From positions 3,740-67,739 of the forward strand of contig JBJXGB010000222.1 of NCBI GenBank assembly GCA_046152935.1: a DNA stretch of 64,000 nucleotides, given 5' to 3'. The position numbers and the translations under genes are program-made. Shown here one piece after another: positions 1-9,039 of the stretch. How positions within the stretch are numbered: the stretch's first letter is position 1; each line of letters opens with the position of its first letter. The DNA is from CAZMFZ01 sp046152935 (GTDB taxonomy: Bacteria; Bacteroidota; Bacteroidia; Cytophagales; UBA9547). The notes beneath the pieces were generated by a model, which was not told the DNA's origin, searched no databases, and saw nothing but the letters and a program-made list of their open reading frames with translations.

Positions 1-777
1 AATTTGAGAGATATTTCCAGAGTTTATGAAGCACTAGGCGATTATAAAAACTCGTACCTATACTTCGCTGAATATTTCAGCCTGCACAAGAAGTTGAAAA
101 TTGAAAAAAAAATAGAAGAAATTGCTGGAATAGAAGCCAGATCCATCCAAGAAAAAAAGAACTTAGAAATTAAATCATTGGAAGCCGAAAGGGAGATTAT
201 TCGCCTCCAATCAACAATTATCACCATTTGTCTAATCTCATTTTTCCTAATCCTTTTGTCCGTGTACATTGCGTTCTTAGTGAAATCGAAAAAAGACAAA
301 CAGCTCGACAAACTTCAGAAGGCCAATATGGAATCTGAACTTGTAATGAAGCGAGAAAAATTATTGGATTTTGCAAGAATGCTGGCGGAAAGAGGGGTGA
401 TAATCGATGATTTAAAACACAAGCTCGAACATGACCAAGGCAATAGTAAAGACAAAAACCCTGATGCTATCCGGTATAGAGCCCTAGAGCAACTTTCCAA
501 TGCGAGTATCCTCACAGATGAAGATTGGAAAAAATTCAAGAAACAATTTGAAGCTGTTCACGAGGGCTTCTTTTCAAAGATAAAAGACAAATATCCAGAC
601 TTTTCTACTGGAGATATTAGACTTGCAGCAATATTAAAACTAAAACTCTCCCAAGACGAAATAGCGCACATGATGGGCATATCGCCAGACAGTGTAAAAA
701 AGGCAAAGTCTAGATTAAAAAAGAAAATATCGATCGATGACGATTTTAAAATAAAGGAATGGATTGATGATTTATGA
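1..777 (+). CDS. Membrane-anchored LuxR-HTH regulator, TPR-type (5' partial)
   Basis: The frame is already open at base 1, so the true start lies outside the window; the TTG at base 4 is not a credible start. The fragment shows a short helical piece resembling the end of a TPR domain (ALGDYKNSYLYFAEYFSLHK), a charged coiled coil, one transmembrane helix (about fragment residues 70-94), a second charged helical stretch, and a C-terminal LuxR-type helix-turn-helix (LSQDEIAHMMGISPDSVKKA, about 216-235). TPR-TM-HTH proteins of this kind are common in Bacteroidota and are thought to link an envelope or cytoplasmic signal to transcription. The target is unknown. It reads toward rpsL but is separated from it by 146 bases carrying the rpsL promoter. 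Confidence 0.75.
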   Translation, partial: NLRDISRVYEALGDYKNSYLYFAEYFSLHKKLKIEKKIEEIAGIEARSIQEKKNLEIKSLEAEREIIRLQSTIITICLISFFLILLSVYIAFLVKSKKDKQLDKLQKANMESELVMKREKLLDFARMLAERGVIIDDLKHKLEHDQGNSKDKNPDAIRYRALEQLSNASILTDEDWKKFKKQFEAVHEGFFSKIKDKYPDFSTGDIRLAAILKLKLSQDEIAHMMGISPDSVKKAKSRLKKKISIDDDFKIKEWIDDL

Positions 778-848
778 ACCCATTTTTCACCTTCACGACA
801 AATAATGGGCTTTATCCGCACCAAGCCCAATATTTTATCACAACTATT

Positions 849-879
849 TTTGTAAATTAAATTTGTTTATCTACCTTCG
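849..879 (+). promoter_or_regulatory. Promoter of the str operon (rpsL)
   Basis: TTTG at 849-852, a 19-base spacer, then TACCTTCG at 872-879. This fits the Bacteroidota primary-sigma pattern (TTTG, 19-21 bases, TAnnTTTG) with one mismatch in the -7 box. It leaves a leader of about 40 bases before the rpsL ATG. Confidence 0.55.
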
Positions 880-923
880 CACTCCCATTTTCGGATCATA
901 GTATTTATACATAATTATTAGTA

Positions 924-1349
924 ATGCCAACCATACAACAGCTCGTTAGAAACGGCAGAGAAAAGCTGATTTATAAGTCAAAATCTCCTGCATTAGCGTC
1001 TTGCCCTGAGAAAAGAGGGGTATGTACCAGAGTGTACACTACAACACCAAAAAAACCAAACTCAGCTATGCGTAAAGTAGCAAGGGTAAGGCTTACCAAC
1101 CAAAAAGAAGTGAATGCCTATATTCCAGGTGAAGGTCACAACTTGCAAGAACACTCAATCGTGTTGATCCGTGGTGGTAGGGTAAAAGATTTGCCAGGGG
1201 TTCGTTACCACATTATTCGTGGTGCATTAGATACTGCTGGTGTAAGCAATAGAAAACAAAGCCGTTCAAAATACGGTGCAAAAACACCTAAAGCAGGTGC
1301 TCCAGCTACTGGAAAAGGAGGTGCAAAAGCTCCAGCTAAGAAAAAGTAA
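924..1349 (+). CDS. rpsL: 30S ribosomal protein S12
   Basis: S12 lies in the decoding centre of the small subunit and helps set accuracy. The family core is clear: CTRVYTTTPKKPNSAMRK near residue 35 and RGGRVKDLPGVRYH near residue 85, with the lysines at the streptomycin-sensitive positions (the wild-type state). At 141 residues it is longer than the usual 124 because of a low-complexity tail rich in Ala, Gly, Pro and Lys from about residue 118, as seen in other Bacteroidota. It is the first gene of the str operon, with rpsG 39 bases downstream. Confidence 0.98.
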   Translation: MPTIQQLVRNGREKLIYKSKSPALASCPEKRGVCTRVYTTTPKKPNSAMRKVARVRLTNQKEVNAYIPGEGHNLQEHSIVLIRGGRVKDLPGVRYHIIRGALDTAGVSNRKQSRSKYGAKTPKAGAPATGKGGAKAPAKKK

Positions 1350-1388
1350 AAATTTAACAATCAATTAATAATCAATTCTTAATTTTAA

Positions 1389-1856
1389 ATGAGGAAGTCG
1401 AAACCGGAAAAAAGATATGTATTACCGGACCCCAAGTACGGACAAGTGCTTGTTACAAAATTTGTAAACAGCCTAATGTGGGACGGTAAGAAGAGTATTG
1501 CATACACTATATTTTATGATGCAATCGATCTGGTAGCCAAAAAGACAAACGAAGATGGTTTGGAAATTTGGAAAAAAGCGTTGGCGAACATTACGCCTGC
1601 AGTCGAAGTTAAATCTAGACGCGTAGGTGGTTCAAATTTCCAAGTGCCAACTGAAGTAAGGCCAGAAAGAAAACAGTCATTAGGTATCAAGTGGATGATA
1701 TTGTATGCTAGAAAAAGAGGAGAGAAATCAATGACGGACAAACTAGCAGGCGAAATTGTAGCAGCTTCTAAAGGTGAAGGTGCTGCAGTGAAGAAGAAGG
1801 AAGATACACACAGAATGGCTGAAGCAAACAAAGCATTTTCTCATTTCAAATTCTAA
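1389..1856 (+). CDS. rpsG: 30S ribosomal protein S7
   Basis: S7 nucleates assembly of the 30S head and contacts the E-site tRNA. It is 155 residues, the normal length, beginning MRKSKPEKRYVLPDPKYG. The conserved stretches VGGSNFQVPTEVRPERK and MTDKLAGEIVAASKGEGAAV, and the ending MAEANKAFSHFKF, identify it. It is the second str operon gene; fusA begins 3 bases after its stop, so translation is probably coupled. In the E. coli operon S7 represses its own translation; whether that holds here cannot be seen. Confidence 0.98.
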   Translation: MRKSKPEKRYVLPDPKYGQVLVTKFVNSLMWDGKKSIAYTIFYDAIDLVAKKTNEDGLEIWKKALANITPAVEVKSRRVGGSNFQVPTEVRPERKQSLGIKWMILYARKRGEKSMTDKLAGEIVAASKGEGAAVKKKEDTHRMAEANKAFSHFKF

Positions 1857-1859
1857 AAA

Positions 1860-3995
1860 ATGTCAAATCTTAAGTATTTGCGTAATATTGGTATCATGGC
1901 TCACATCGATGCAGGTAAAACTACCACATCGGAGCGTATTCTTTATTATTCAGGTAAAACTCATAAAATTGGTGAAGTGCACGAAGGTGCTGCTACTATG
2001 GATTGGATGGTGCAAGAACAAGAACGTGGTATCACTATCACTTCTGCCGCTACCCATTTTCAATGGAATTATCCAACAGAACAAGGTGATCCAATTGCTG
2101 GAAAAACTGAAGTTTACGAATTTAATCTAATCGATACACCAGGTCACGTTGATTTTACAGTAGAAGTAGAGCGTTCTTTAAGGGTATTAGATGGTGCGGT
2201 TGCTTTGTTTTCAGCTGTTGATGGTGTTGAGCCTCAATCTGAAACAGTATGGCGCCAAGCTACTAAATACCATGTTCCTCGCTTGTGCTTTGTAAATAAA
2301 ATGGATCGTTCTGGTGCAGATTATTTCGATTGCGTAAAACAAATCAAAGAAAAATTAGGTGCAAAACCTGTGCCTCTTCAAATTCCAATCGGAAATGAAG
2401 ACAAATTCAAAGGCGTTGTTGATTTATTGACAATGAAAGGTTACATCTGGAACGAAACCGATCAAGGTAGAACGTATGATGTAATTGAAATCCCAGCTGA
2501 TTTAGTAGATGAAGCTAACGAATGGAGACAATTTTTAGTTGAGTCTATTGCAGAATATGATGACGCTTTGTTGGAGAAATTCTTTGATGACCCAAATTCT
2601 ATCACCCGTGATGAATTGATGGTTGCCATCAGAAAAGCTACCATTGATATGACGATTTCACCAGTAATGTGTGGATCGGCTTTCAAAAATAAAGGTGTTC
2701 AAATGATGTTGGATGCCGTTATCGCTTACCTTCCTTGCCCACTTGATTTGCCACCAGTAATGGGAACAAATCCTGAAACAGGTGAAGAAGAAGTACGTGA
2801 ACCAAAACCAGATGCTCCTTTTGCAGCTTTGGCATTTAAGATAGCAACTGATCCTTATGTTGGTCGTTTGGCTTTCATCCGTGTTTACTCAGGTAAACTG
2901 GAAGGAGGTTCTTATGTACACAACATGAGAACAGATAAAAAAGAGCGTATTTCACGTTTGTTGCAAATGCACGCTAACAAACAAAATCCAATCGAAAGAG
3001 TAGAAGCAGGAGATATTGCGGCTGCTGTTGGTTTTAAAGACATCAAAACTGGAGATACGTTGGTTGATGAAAAACAGCCAATTATTCTTGAGTCAATGTC
3101 GTTTCCTGAACCAGTTATTGGTTTGGCAATTGAGCCTAAAAAATCGGTTGATATCGATAAATTAAGCAATGCCATTGTAAAATTATTGGAAGAAGATCCA
3201 ACCCTTAAAGTTGAAACTAACCAAGAAACTGGTCAAACTATTTTGAGAGGTATGGGTGAGCTTCACTTGGAAATCATTATTGATAGAATGAGACGCGAAT
3301 TTGGTGTTGAAATCAATCAAGGTGCACCTCAAGTATCTTACAAAGAGCGCTTTACTAAAAAACTAGAACACAGAGAGGTTTACAAAAAACAATCAGGTGG
3401 TAGAGGTAAATTTGCCGATATCGTGTTTGAAATGAGCCCTCGTGATGATGATAAGAAAGAAGGATTGCAATTTGTGAATGAAGTAGTGGGTGGAGCTATC
3501 CCTCGTGAATTTATTCCTGCAGTTCAAAAAGGTTTTGAAGAATGTTTGAAAAATGGTTCTTTGGCTGGATATCCAGTAGAAGGATTCAAAATCAGATTGT
3601 TCCACGGATCTTACCATGATGTCGATTCAGATTCATTGTCTTTTGAATTGGCTGCTAAAGTTGGTTTCAGAGAAGCTGGTAAAAACTGCGGTCCACAATT
3701 GCTTGAGCCTATCATGGCTTTGGAAGTTGCTACTCCAGATGAATATACTGGTCCTGTAACAGGTGATTTGAACAGAAGAAGAGGTATTATGAAAGGTATG
3801 GATTCTAAGCCAGGCTTTACTATTATCAAAGGTGATGTACCACTTTCGGAATTGTTCGGATATGTAACAGATTTAAGAACAATTACTTCAGGTCGTGCAT
3901 CTGCATCGTTGACATTCTCGCATTACGATCCAATTCCGGGAAATATTGCTGAGGGTATTGTAGCGAAAGCAAAAGCAGCCCATTCTAATTCATAA
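1860..3995 (+). CDS. fusA: Elongation factor G
   Basis: GTPase that drives translocation of tRNA and mRNA on the ribosome. It is 711 residues, full length. The G1 motif AHIDAGKTTTSERIL is near residue 14, switch I ERGITITSAATHF follows, then G3 DTPGHVDF and G4 NKMDR; domains II-V follow, with the domain IV region around GGRGKFADIVFEM. The G1 and G3 residues are intact, so it should be active. It sits between rpsG (3 bases) and rpsJ (27 bases), the classic str operon place. The tufA gene that often follows fusA in other phyla is absent, which is normal for Bacteroidota. Confidence 0.99.
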   Translation: MSNLKYLRNIGIMAHIDAGKTTTSERILYYSGKTHKIGEVHEGAATMDWMVQEQERGITITSAATHFQWNYPTEQGDPIAGKTEVYEFNLIDTPGHVDFTVEVERSLRVLDGAVALFSAVDGVEPQSETVWRQATKYHVPRLCFVNKMDRSGADYFDCVKQIKEKLGAKPVPLQIPIGNEDKFKGVVDLLTMKGYIWNETDQGRTYDVIEIPADLVDEANEWRQFLVESIAEYDDALLEKFFDDPNSITRDELMVAIRKATIDMTISPVMCGSAFKNKGVQMMLDAVIAYLPCPLDLPPVMGTNPETGEEEVREPKPDAPFAALAFKIATDPYVGRLAFIRVYSGKLEGGSYVHNMRTDKKERISRLLQMHANKQNPIERVEAGDIAAAVGFKDIKTGDTLVDEKQPIILESMSFPEPVIGLAIEPKKSVDIDKLSNAIVKLLEEDPTLKVETNQETGQTILRGMGELHLEIIIDRMRREFGVEINQGAPQVSYKERFTKKLEHREVYKKQSGGRGKFADIVFEMSPRDDDKKEGLQFVNEVVGGAIPREFIPAVQKGFEECLKNGSLAGYPVEGFKIRLFHGSYHDVDSDSLSFELAAKVGFREAGKNCGPQLLEPIMALEVATPDEYTGPVTGDLNRRRGIMKGMDSKPGFTIIKGDVPLSELFGYVTDLRTITSGRASASLTFSHYDPIPGNIAEGIVAKAKAAHSNS

Positions 3996-4022
3996 TATTG
4001 ATCTCATAAAAATTCATTTGTA

Positions 4023-4328
4023 ATGAACCAAAAAATAAGAATAAAATTAAAATCGTTCGATCATTCATTGGTCGACAAATCTTCTGAGAAGATTGTACGT
4101 GCTGTAAAAGCTACAGGTGCAATTGTGAGTGGACCAATTCCGCTTCCAACTGAAAAACAAATATTTACAGTATTGAAATCACCTCACGTTAACAAAACGG
4201 CTCGTGATCAGTATCAAATCTGTACCTACAAAAGATTAGTAGATATTTATTCTACTAGCCCAAAAACAGTAGATGCACTGATGAAACTTGAATTGCCAAG
4301 TGGAGTAGATGTTGAGATCAAAGTTTAA
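4023..4328 (+). CDS. rpsJ: 30S ribosomal protein S10
   Basis: S10 is a 30S head protein and, as NusE, part of antitermination complexes. It is 101 residues with the core KLKSFDHSLVDKSSEKIV, SGPIPLPTEKQIFTVLKSPH and VDALMKLELPSGVDVEIKV. In most Bacteroidota rpsJ is followed directly by rplC on the same strand. Here it is the last gene of the str operon and a strong terminator comes next, while rplC starts about 17.5 kb away on the other strand (see findings). Confidence 0.98.
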   Translation: MNQKIRIKLKSFDHSLVDKSSEKIVRAVKATGAIVSGPIPLPTEKQIFTVLKSPHVNKTARDQYQICTYKRLVDIYSTSPKTVDALMKLELPSGVDVEIKV

Positions 4329-4347
4329 TGATCTGGATAAAAATTAT

Positions 4348-4381
4348 AAAAAAGGTTGCTAAGAAATTGGCAACCTTTTTT
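4348..4381 (+). terminator. Terminator after rpsJ (also works in reverse)
   Basis: Hairpin with arms AAAAAAGGTTGC (4348-4359) and GCAACCTTTTTT (4370-4381) around a 10-base loop, ending in a T run. The A run on the other side gives a mirror-image terminator for the minus strand, where it lies about 235 bases beyond dnaA. Confidence 0.85.
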
Positions 4382-4460
4382 ACTTATGATACGACATGTA
4401 GAAAAGAATCAACAAACTTTACATTTTTGCTTGGTAGTATTAAATCAATAGGTCTCTAAA

Positions 4461-4500
4461 TGTATTCAATACATCCTAAAGATGAATTGAATACATCCTA
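4461..4500. repeat. Short palindrome and direct repeat in the rpsJ-dnaA gap
   Basis: TGTATTCAATACA (4461-4473) is a perfect inverted repeat around a single base. AATACATCCTA occurs twice, at 4468-4478 and 4490-4500, 22 bases apart. It lies in the 287-base gap between the converging rpsJ and dnaA genes. Its role is unknown; it may be an operator or a scar of rearrangement. Confidence 0.4.
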
Positions 4501-4615
4501 CTGCTATTTTCGACCATTATATCATATCCCAAAAATAAAAGATAGGAAGGAGCCAAAATTCTTCCGATGTATCGACAGGCGAACGAAATTATATCTGACG
4601 AAAAAACTTAGCAGG

Positions 4616-6043
4616 TTAATGTGACGCATTTTTCAACTTCATTCTTTTTTGCAACTCTATCATTTGAGCTTTAAATTTCTTATCGGTAACCATCATATCC
4701 TCGCAAGTCTCAATGGAATGAATTACGGTGCTATGATCTCTCCCTCCAAAGTAAAGACCAATCGTTTTTAACGATAAACTAGTGTAGTTTTTAGCTAGAT
4801 AAATCCCTATCTGCCTAGGTATTACAAGCTCCTTTTTTCTAGATTTCCCTTTCAAATCATCAAGCGAGATTTTAGCAAATTCACACACAGATTTCTGAAT
4901 ATAATCGATATTCACCTCTGTCGTTATATCACAAACTATTGATTGAATTACCTTTTTGGCCAGTTCCAAGTCAATTTCCTTCCTATTCAGAGAAGATTCT
5001 GCAATCAAACGAAGTAACACGCCCTCAAGCTCTCTCACGTTTGTATCTACACTATGGGCAATATATTCAATCACGATCATCGACATTTCCATGCCTTCTG
5101 CATCCATCTTTTGTTGAATAATAGCCATCTTTGTCTCAAAATCAGGCTGTTGCATATCTGCATTTAGACCCCATTTAAAACGAGACAAAAGCCTCTCCTC
5201 CATTCCTTTCAACTCCTTTACAGGACAATCGCTTGTCATTATTATTTGCCTCTGCGATTGATGTAAAGTATTAAAAATATTAAAAAAGATTTCCTGGGTT
5301 TTTTCCTTTCCCGAAAAAAACTGAATATCATCAATTATCAACACATCAACATTCAAATAATATGCCCCAAAATCCTGTATACTTCCTGTACGAACGGATT
5401 CCATAAAATGATTTACAAATTTCTCTGATGTTACATACAAGATTTTCTTATTTGGACTATCCGCAGCAATCTTGTTACCAATAGCTTGAACCAAATGCGT
5501 CTTCCCAAGACCAACCCCTCCATAAACAGTCAATGGATTAAAAGAGGTAATGCCCGGTTTGTTTCCTACGGCCAATCCAGCAGACCGTGCTAAACGATTA
5601 CAATCACCTTCTATAAAATTATCAAAAGTATAATTAGGATTTAAGTTCGACCTATACTTAGCGTGCTCATTAATTAGTACATCATGCTGAACTTCGGCTT
5701 TATTCAAAAAATCGTTCTTAAAATTTGCTATCTTCTTGGCAGGAATATTAAAAGACAAAGTACCAGACTTCTCATTTCCTTTGTCAACAATAATTGAATA
5801 TTCTAGTCTCCCACCTGGCCCTAATTCAGACAAAATAGCTTTTTTTAGCACATGTACATAATGCTCTTCCAACCATTCATAAAAAAATTGGCTTGGAACT
5901 TGTATGGTTAGTATGTCGTCTTCCAACGACACAACGTGCACTGGCCTAAACCAAGTCTCAAAATTTTTATCTGTAATATGTTGCCTTATTACAGACAGAC
6001 AGTTGTTCCATACTGCCGCGCAGTCTCTTACAAGTGTAACCAT
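4616..6043 (-). CDS. dnaA: Chromosomal replication initiator DnaA
   Basis: AAA+ ATPase that binds DnaA boxes and opens the origin. At 475 residues all four domains are present: domain I with NFETWFRPVHVVSLE, a short linker, the AAA+ domain from about residue 135 with Walker A GGVGLGKTHLVQ (about 174) and Walker B VLIIDDIQFF, and the DNA-binding domain IV ending with the signature GGRDHSTVIHSIE. The start MVTLVRDCAAVWNNCL matches the Bacteroidota N-terminus. It stands alone on the minus strand, without the dnaN-recF neighbours of other phyla. The 279-base upstream gap holds one perfect DnaA box. Confidence 0.98.
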   Translation of the reverse strand: MVTLVRDCAAVWNNCLSVIRQHITDKNFETWFRPVHVVSLEDDILTIQVPSQFFYEWLEEHYVHVLKKAILSELGPGGRLEYSIIVDKGNEKSGTLSFNIPAKKIANFKNDFLNKAEVQHDVLINEHAKYRSNLNPNYTFDNFIEGDCNRLARSAGLAVGNKPGITSFNPLTVYGGVGLGKTHLVQAIGNKIAADSPNKKILYVTSEKFVNHFMESVRTGSIQDFGAYYLNVDVLIIDDIQFFSGKEKTQEIFFNIFNTLHQSQRQIIMTSDCPVKELKGMEERLLSRFKWGLNADMQQPDFETKMAIIQQKMDAEGMEMSMIVIEYIAHSVDTNVRELEGVLLRLIAESSLNRKEIDLELAKKVIQSIVCDITTEVNIDYIQKSVCEFAKISLDDLKGKSRKKELVIPRQIGIYLAKNYTSLSLKTIGLYFGGRDHSTVIHSIETCEDMMVTDKKFKAQMIELQKRMKLKNASH

Positions 6044-6308
6044 GAAAAATGCTTAATTATATTTAGATTTTTTTACTTTCTCTAGTATCAGATTTCAAAA
6101 CTGCTCAAAAAATAGTTAAAAAAAAACAACCGATTAGCCTTGTATTATCCGAGTATGGCTGGAGGATGAATTTAGAGGGTAAACACTTTAAAAATCATTG
6201 AAAAATACAACGTATACTTGGAAAATTTAAACCTCTAGAGAAACATTAAACTTGATGTAAACAATAAAGCGTGATACATAATTAATTGATAATCAACTAC
6301 ATAAAAAG

Positions 6309-6317
6309 TTATCCACA
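6309..6317 (+). promoter_or_regulatory. DnaA box upstream of dnaA
   Basis: TTATCCACA matches the E. coli DnaA box consensus exactly. A weaker AAATCCACA lies at 6330-6338, inside the carA 3' end. The gap between dnaA and carA (6044-6322) is AT-rich. One perfect box could serve autoregulation of dnaA or belong to an origin; no cluster of boxes is visible, so an origin is not claimed. Confidence 0.45.
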
Positions 6318-6322
6318 CGTTT

Positions 6323-7423
6323 CTAAAAGAAATCCACAAATTGATCGAACAAATACTTTGAGTCATGGGGGCCCGGTGCCGCTTCAGGATGGTACTGCAC
6401 AGAAAATGCTCTTCGATCCTTTATTCGTATACCTTCAACAGTCTCGTCATTAAGATTAATGTGGGTAATCTCCACATTTGCATTCTTAATCACCTCCTCC
6501 TTCACCACCGAAAACCCGTGGTTCTGAGAAGTAATTTCAGACTTCCCAGTCAAAAGATTCTTAACGGGGTGATTCAAACCTCGATGTCCATTATGCATTT
6601 TATAGGTAGAAATGCCATTTGCCATTGCCAGCAGCTGCTGTCCTAAACAAATGCCAAACAAAGGCTGGTTATTTGCCAATATATCTTTGACGGTATTCAC
6701 GGCATATCCCATTACAGACGGGTCGCCAGGACCGTTGGAGATAAAATATCCATTAGCTCCCCATTCCAACATGTCGCTGTATGCAGCAAAAGATGGAAAA
6801 ACCTTACAGTAACAATCTCTATTTTCAAAATTTGTTAGAATCGACTTCTTTACTCCCAAATCTAAAACGGCAACCTTATACTTAGAGCTTTCATTTCCAA
6901 AAAAATAATGTGATTTTGTACTCACTTTCGAAGACAATTCCAAACCAGTCATAGTAGGTACAGTAGATAGCTCAGCCGACAAGTCCTCAACGTTCAAATT
7001 CACTGACGATATTATCCCATTCATTGCACCCTTATCCCGAACATGTCTAACCAATTTTCGAATGTCAATGTCTGCGATCCCTACAATCCCATTGGCATCA
7101 AAATAGCCTTGGAGTGAATTCATAGCAAATCTTCTAGAAAAAACATTTGCAAATGAATTACAAACCAAGCCTTTAAATTGCACAACTGACGATTCTTGTT
7201 CCAATTCGGCAGTACCATAATTCCCAATATGGGGAGAAGTATTAATTATTATTTGTCCAGAATACGATGGATCAGTGTAGATTTCTTGATAGCCAGTCAT
7301 TCCTGTATTAAAGCACATTTCACCATTTGTCGTACCCTTTACACCAATAGACTTACCTTCAAAGACCAACCCATCCTCCAAGACCAGTAGTGCTTTATCC
7401 TTCAAAACATATTTCATATTCAA
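6323..7423 (-). CDS. carA: Carbamoyl-phosphate synthase, small (glutaminase) subunit
   Basis: It hydrolyses glutamine and passes ammonia to CarB for carbamoyl phosphate, feeding pyrimidine and arginine synthesis. It is 366 residues: an N-terminal CarA domain (LVLEDGLVFEGKSIG, GEMCFNTGMTGYQEIYTDPS) and a C-terminal class I amidotransferase with the nucleophile in LFGICLGQQLLA and the His-Glu pair in YHPEAAPGPHD. An alternative start is Met3 (7417). No carB is adjacent. It follows the rplQ array on the same strand but lies beyond a terminator, so it is probably transcribed on its own. pyrB and pyrR of the same pathway are at 24-25.5 kb. Confidence 0.97.
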   Translation of the reverse strand: MNMKYVLKDKALLVLEDGLVFEGKSIGVKGTTNGEMCFNTGMTGYQEIYTDPSYSGQIIINTSPHIGNYGTAELEQESSVVQFKGLVCNSFANVFSRRFAMNSLQGYFDANGIVGIADIDIRKLVRHVRDKGAMNGIISSVNLNVEDLSAELSTVPTMTGLELSSKVSTKSHYFFGNESSKYKVAVLDLGVKKSILTNFENRDCYCKVFPSFAAYSDMLEWGANGYFISNGPGDPSVMGYAVNTVKDILANNQPLFGICLGQQLLAMANGISTYKMHNGHRGLNHPVKNLLTGKSEITSQNHGFSVVKEEVIKNANVEITHINLNDETVEGIRIKDRRAFSVQYHPEAAPGPHDSKYLFDQFVDFF

Positions 7424-7472
7424 TATTCTTTAAATAATTGGTAAAACTAACAATAGTATTTGACTTTGACAT

Positions 7473-7505
7473 AAAAAAAGGACTTGAGCATAAACCCAAA
7501 TCCTT
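7473..7505 (-). terminator. Terminator after rplQ
   Basis: On the minus strand, AAGGATTTG (7505-7497) pairs with CAAGTCCTT (7486-7478) with one G-T wobble around a 10-base loop, followed by a run of seven T (7479-7473). It closes the long ribosomal-protein array before carA. Confidence 0.75.
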
Positions 7506-7539
7506 ATAAATAAACCAATGAAAATCACATCATTTGCTT

Positions 7540-8013
7540 TTACTTCGCTTCATCACCTTCTTCTATCTGACCAACAGCATCGGTGGAAGCAGATTTTTTA
7601 CTCCTTCTTGTTCTAGTCTTAGGCTCTTTAACTTCAGATTTATTAGAATACAACAAGTTGTAATCGACCAATTCGATAATGCAAGTCTCCGCATTATCAC
7701 CCAAACGATTACCAGTTCTAATGATCCTAGTATAGCCACCAGGTCTATCAGCAACTTTATCAGAAACGTTGTCAAAAAGCTCCTTCACCGAAACCTTATC
7801 TTGCAAGTACGAAAAAACAACCCGTCTTGAATGGGTAGAATCGTCTTTCGATTTGGAAATCAAAGGCTCTACGTATTTTCTCAACTCCTTAGCTTTGGCT
7901 AAAGTAGTTTCAATTCTTTTGTGCAATATCAAAGATGACGCCATATTAGACAACAAAGCGTGTCTATGTGCTGTGGTTCTTCCTAAATGATTATCTTTCT
8001 TACCGTGTCTCAT
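7540..8013 (-). CDS. rplQ: 50S ribosomal protein L17
   Basis: L17 lies near the peptide exit tunnel of the large subunit. The start MRHGKKDNHLGRTTAHRHAL and the block RPGGYTRIIRTGNRLGDNAE are diagnostic. At 157 residues it is longer than the 127 of E. coli because of a charged C-terminal tail from about residue 125, rich in Lys, Arg and Glu, as in other Bacteroidota. It is the last gene of the S10-spc-alpha array, 6 bases after rpoA, and is followed by a terminator. Confidence 0.98.
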   Translation of the reverse strand: MRHGKKDNHLGRTTAHRHALLSNMASSLILHKRIETTLAKAKELRKYVEPLISKSKDDSTHSRRVVFSYLQDKVSVKELFDNVSDKVADRPGGYTRIIRTGNRLGDNAETCIIELVDYNLLYSNKSEVKEPKTRTRRSKKSASTDAVGQIEEGDEAK

Positions 8014-8019
8014 TATTTT

Positions 8020-9012
8020 CTAATCTTCTTCTAATTTGTATTTGACAACGTCCATTCCGAAACGTAAATTTTTCTCCTGCATTAATTGCTCAAGCTCAGC
8101 CAATGATTTTTTCCCAAAATTTCTGAACTTCATCATATCAGAAACATCCAATGAAGCTAAATCACCTAGTGTCTTTATATCAGCAGCTTTCAAACAATTG
8201 TAAGCTCTAACTGAAAGATCAAGATCAGCCAACGAAGTTTTGAGCAATTTCCTCATGTGCAAAAACTCCTCATCAACAGTCTCTATCTCTTCTGCTTTCT
8301 GAGTCTCAAAAGTCATAGTCTTATCAGAAAACAACATAAAATGCTGAATTAGAATATGGGCAGCCCCTTTCAAAGCATCTTCTGGGTGAATCGTCCCGTC
8401 AGTCTCAATTTCAATCAGCAACTTTTCATAGTCAGTTTTTTGCTCTACTCTCGTATTTTCAACACTGTATTTTACATTTTTTATGGGCGTAAAAATAGAA
8501 TCGATGGCGATTAATCCAAAAACACCATCCCCTAGCTTGTGTTCTTCAGCTGGCACATAACCCCTACCTTTCTCAACAGTTAGTTCCAAATCAAACTTCA
8601 CACCTGTGGCAAAGTGAGCTATTACCATATCAGGGTTTGTAATTTGAAAACAAGAAGTAAAGTCTTGGATCATTCCAGCACTAAAAGCCTCCTTATTCTT
8701 CAGAACAATGGCAATTCTATTATCAGTCATTACATCAGGAATCTTCTTAAATCTAACTTTTTTCAGATTCAAAATCATCTCAGTAACATCCTCCCTTACA
8801 CCTTCTATAGTAGTAAATTCATGGAGCACCCCAGGCAATTTGATACCAGTTATAGAATAACCTTCTAGGGAAGACAGTAAAATTCTTCGCAGAGCATTGC
8901 CTATTGTAACACCAAAGCCTTTTTCTAAGGGTTTGAACTCAAACAAGCCTTTAAAGTCGTCAGCTTTTTCCATTACGACTTTGTCCGGCATTTGGAAAGC
9001 TAATATTGACAT
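8020..9012 (-). CDS. rpoA: RNA polymerase alpha subunit
   Basis: Alpha dimerises to assemble RNA polymerase, and its C-terminal domain contacts UP elements and activators. It is 330 residues: the N-terminal domain with GFGVTIGNALRRILLSSLEG near residue 33, an acidic linker around residue 235, and the alpha-CTD with LDLSVRAYNCLKAADIKTLG and FGKKSLAELEQLM. Gene order rpsD-rpoA-rplQ is the standard alpha operon. Confidence 0.98.
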   Translation of the reverse strand: MSILAFQMPDKVVMEKADDFKGLFEFKPLEKGFGVTIGNALRRILLSSLEGYSITGIKLPGVLHEFTTIEGVREDVTEMILNLKKVRFKKIPDVMTDNRIAIVLKNKEAFSAGMIQDFTSCFQITNPDMVIAHFATGVKFDLELTVEKGRGYVPAEEHKLGDGVFGLIAIDSIFTPIKNVKYSVENTRVEQKTDYEKLLIEIETDGTIHPEDALKGAAHILIQHFMLFSDKTMTFETQKAEEIETVDEEFLHMRKLLKTSLADLDLSVRAYNCLKAADIKTLGDLASLDVSDMMKFRNFGKKSLAELEQLMQEKNLRFGMDVVKYKLEED

Positions 9013-9039
9013 AGTTACTACTTTTATATTTTAACTAAA

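Noticed and set aside
1888..2130. Small plus-strand frame inside fusA
   Set aside because: It lies in another frame of a full-length conserved gene; no evidence of coding.
6044..6322. Replication origin next to dnaA
   Set aside because: There is only one perfect DnaA box and no box cluster, so an origin is not supported from this window alone.
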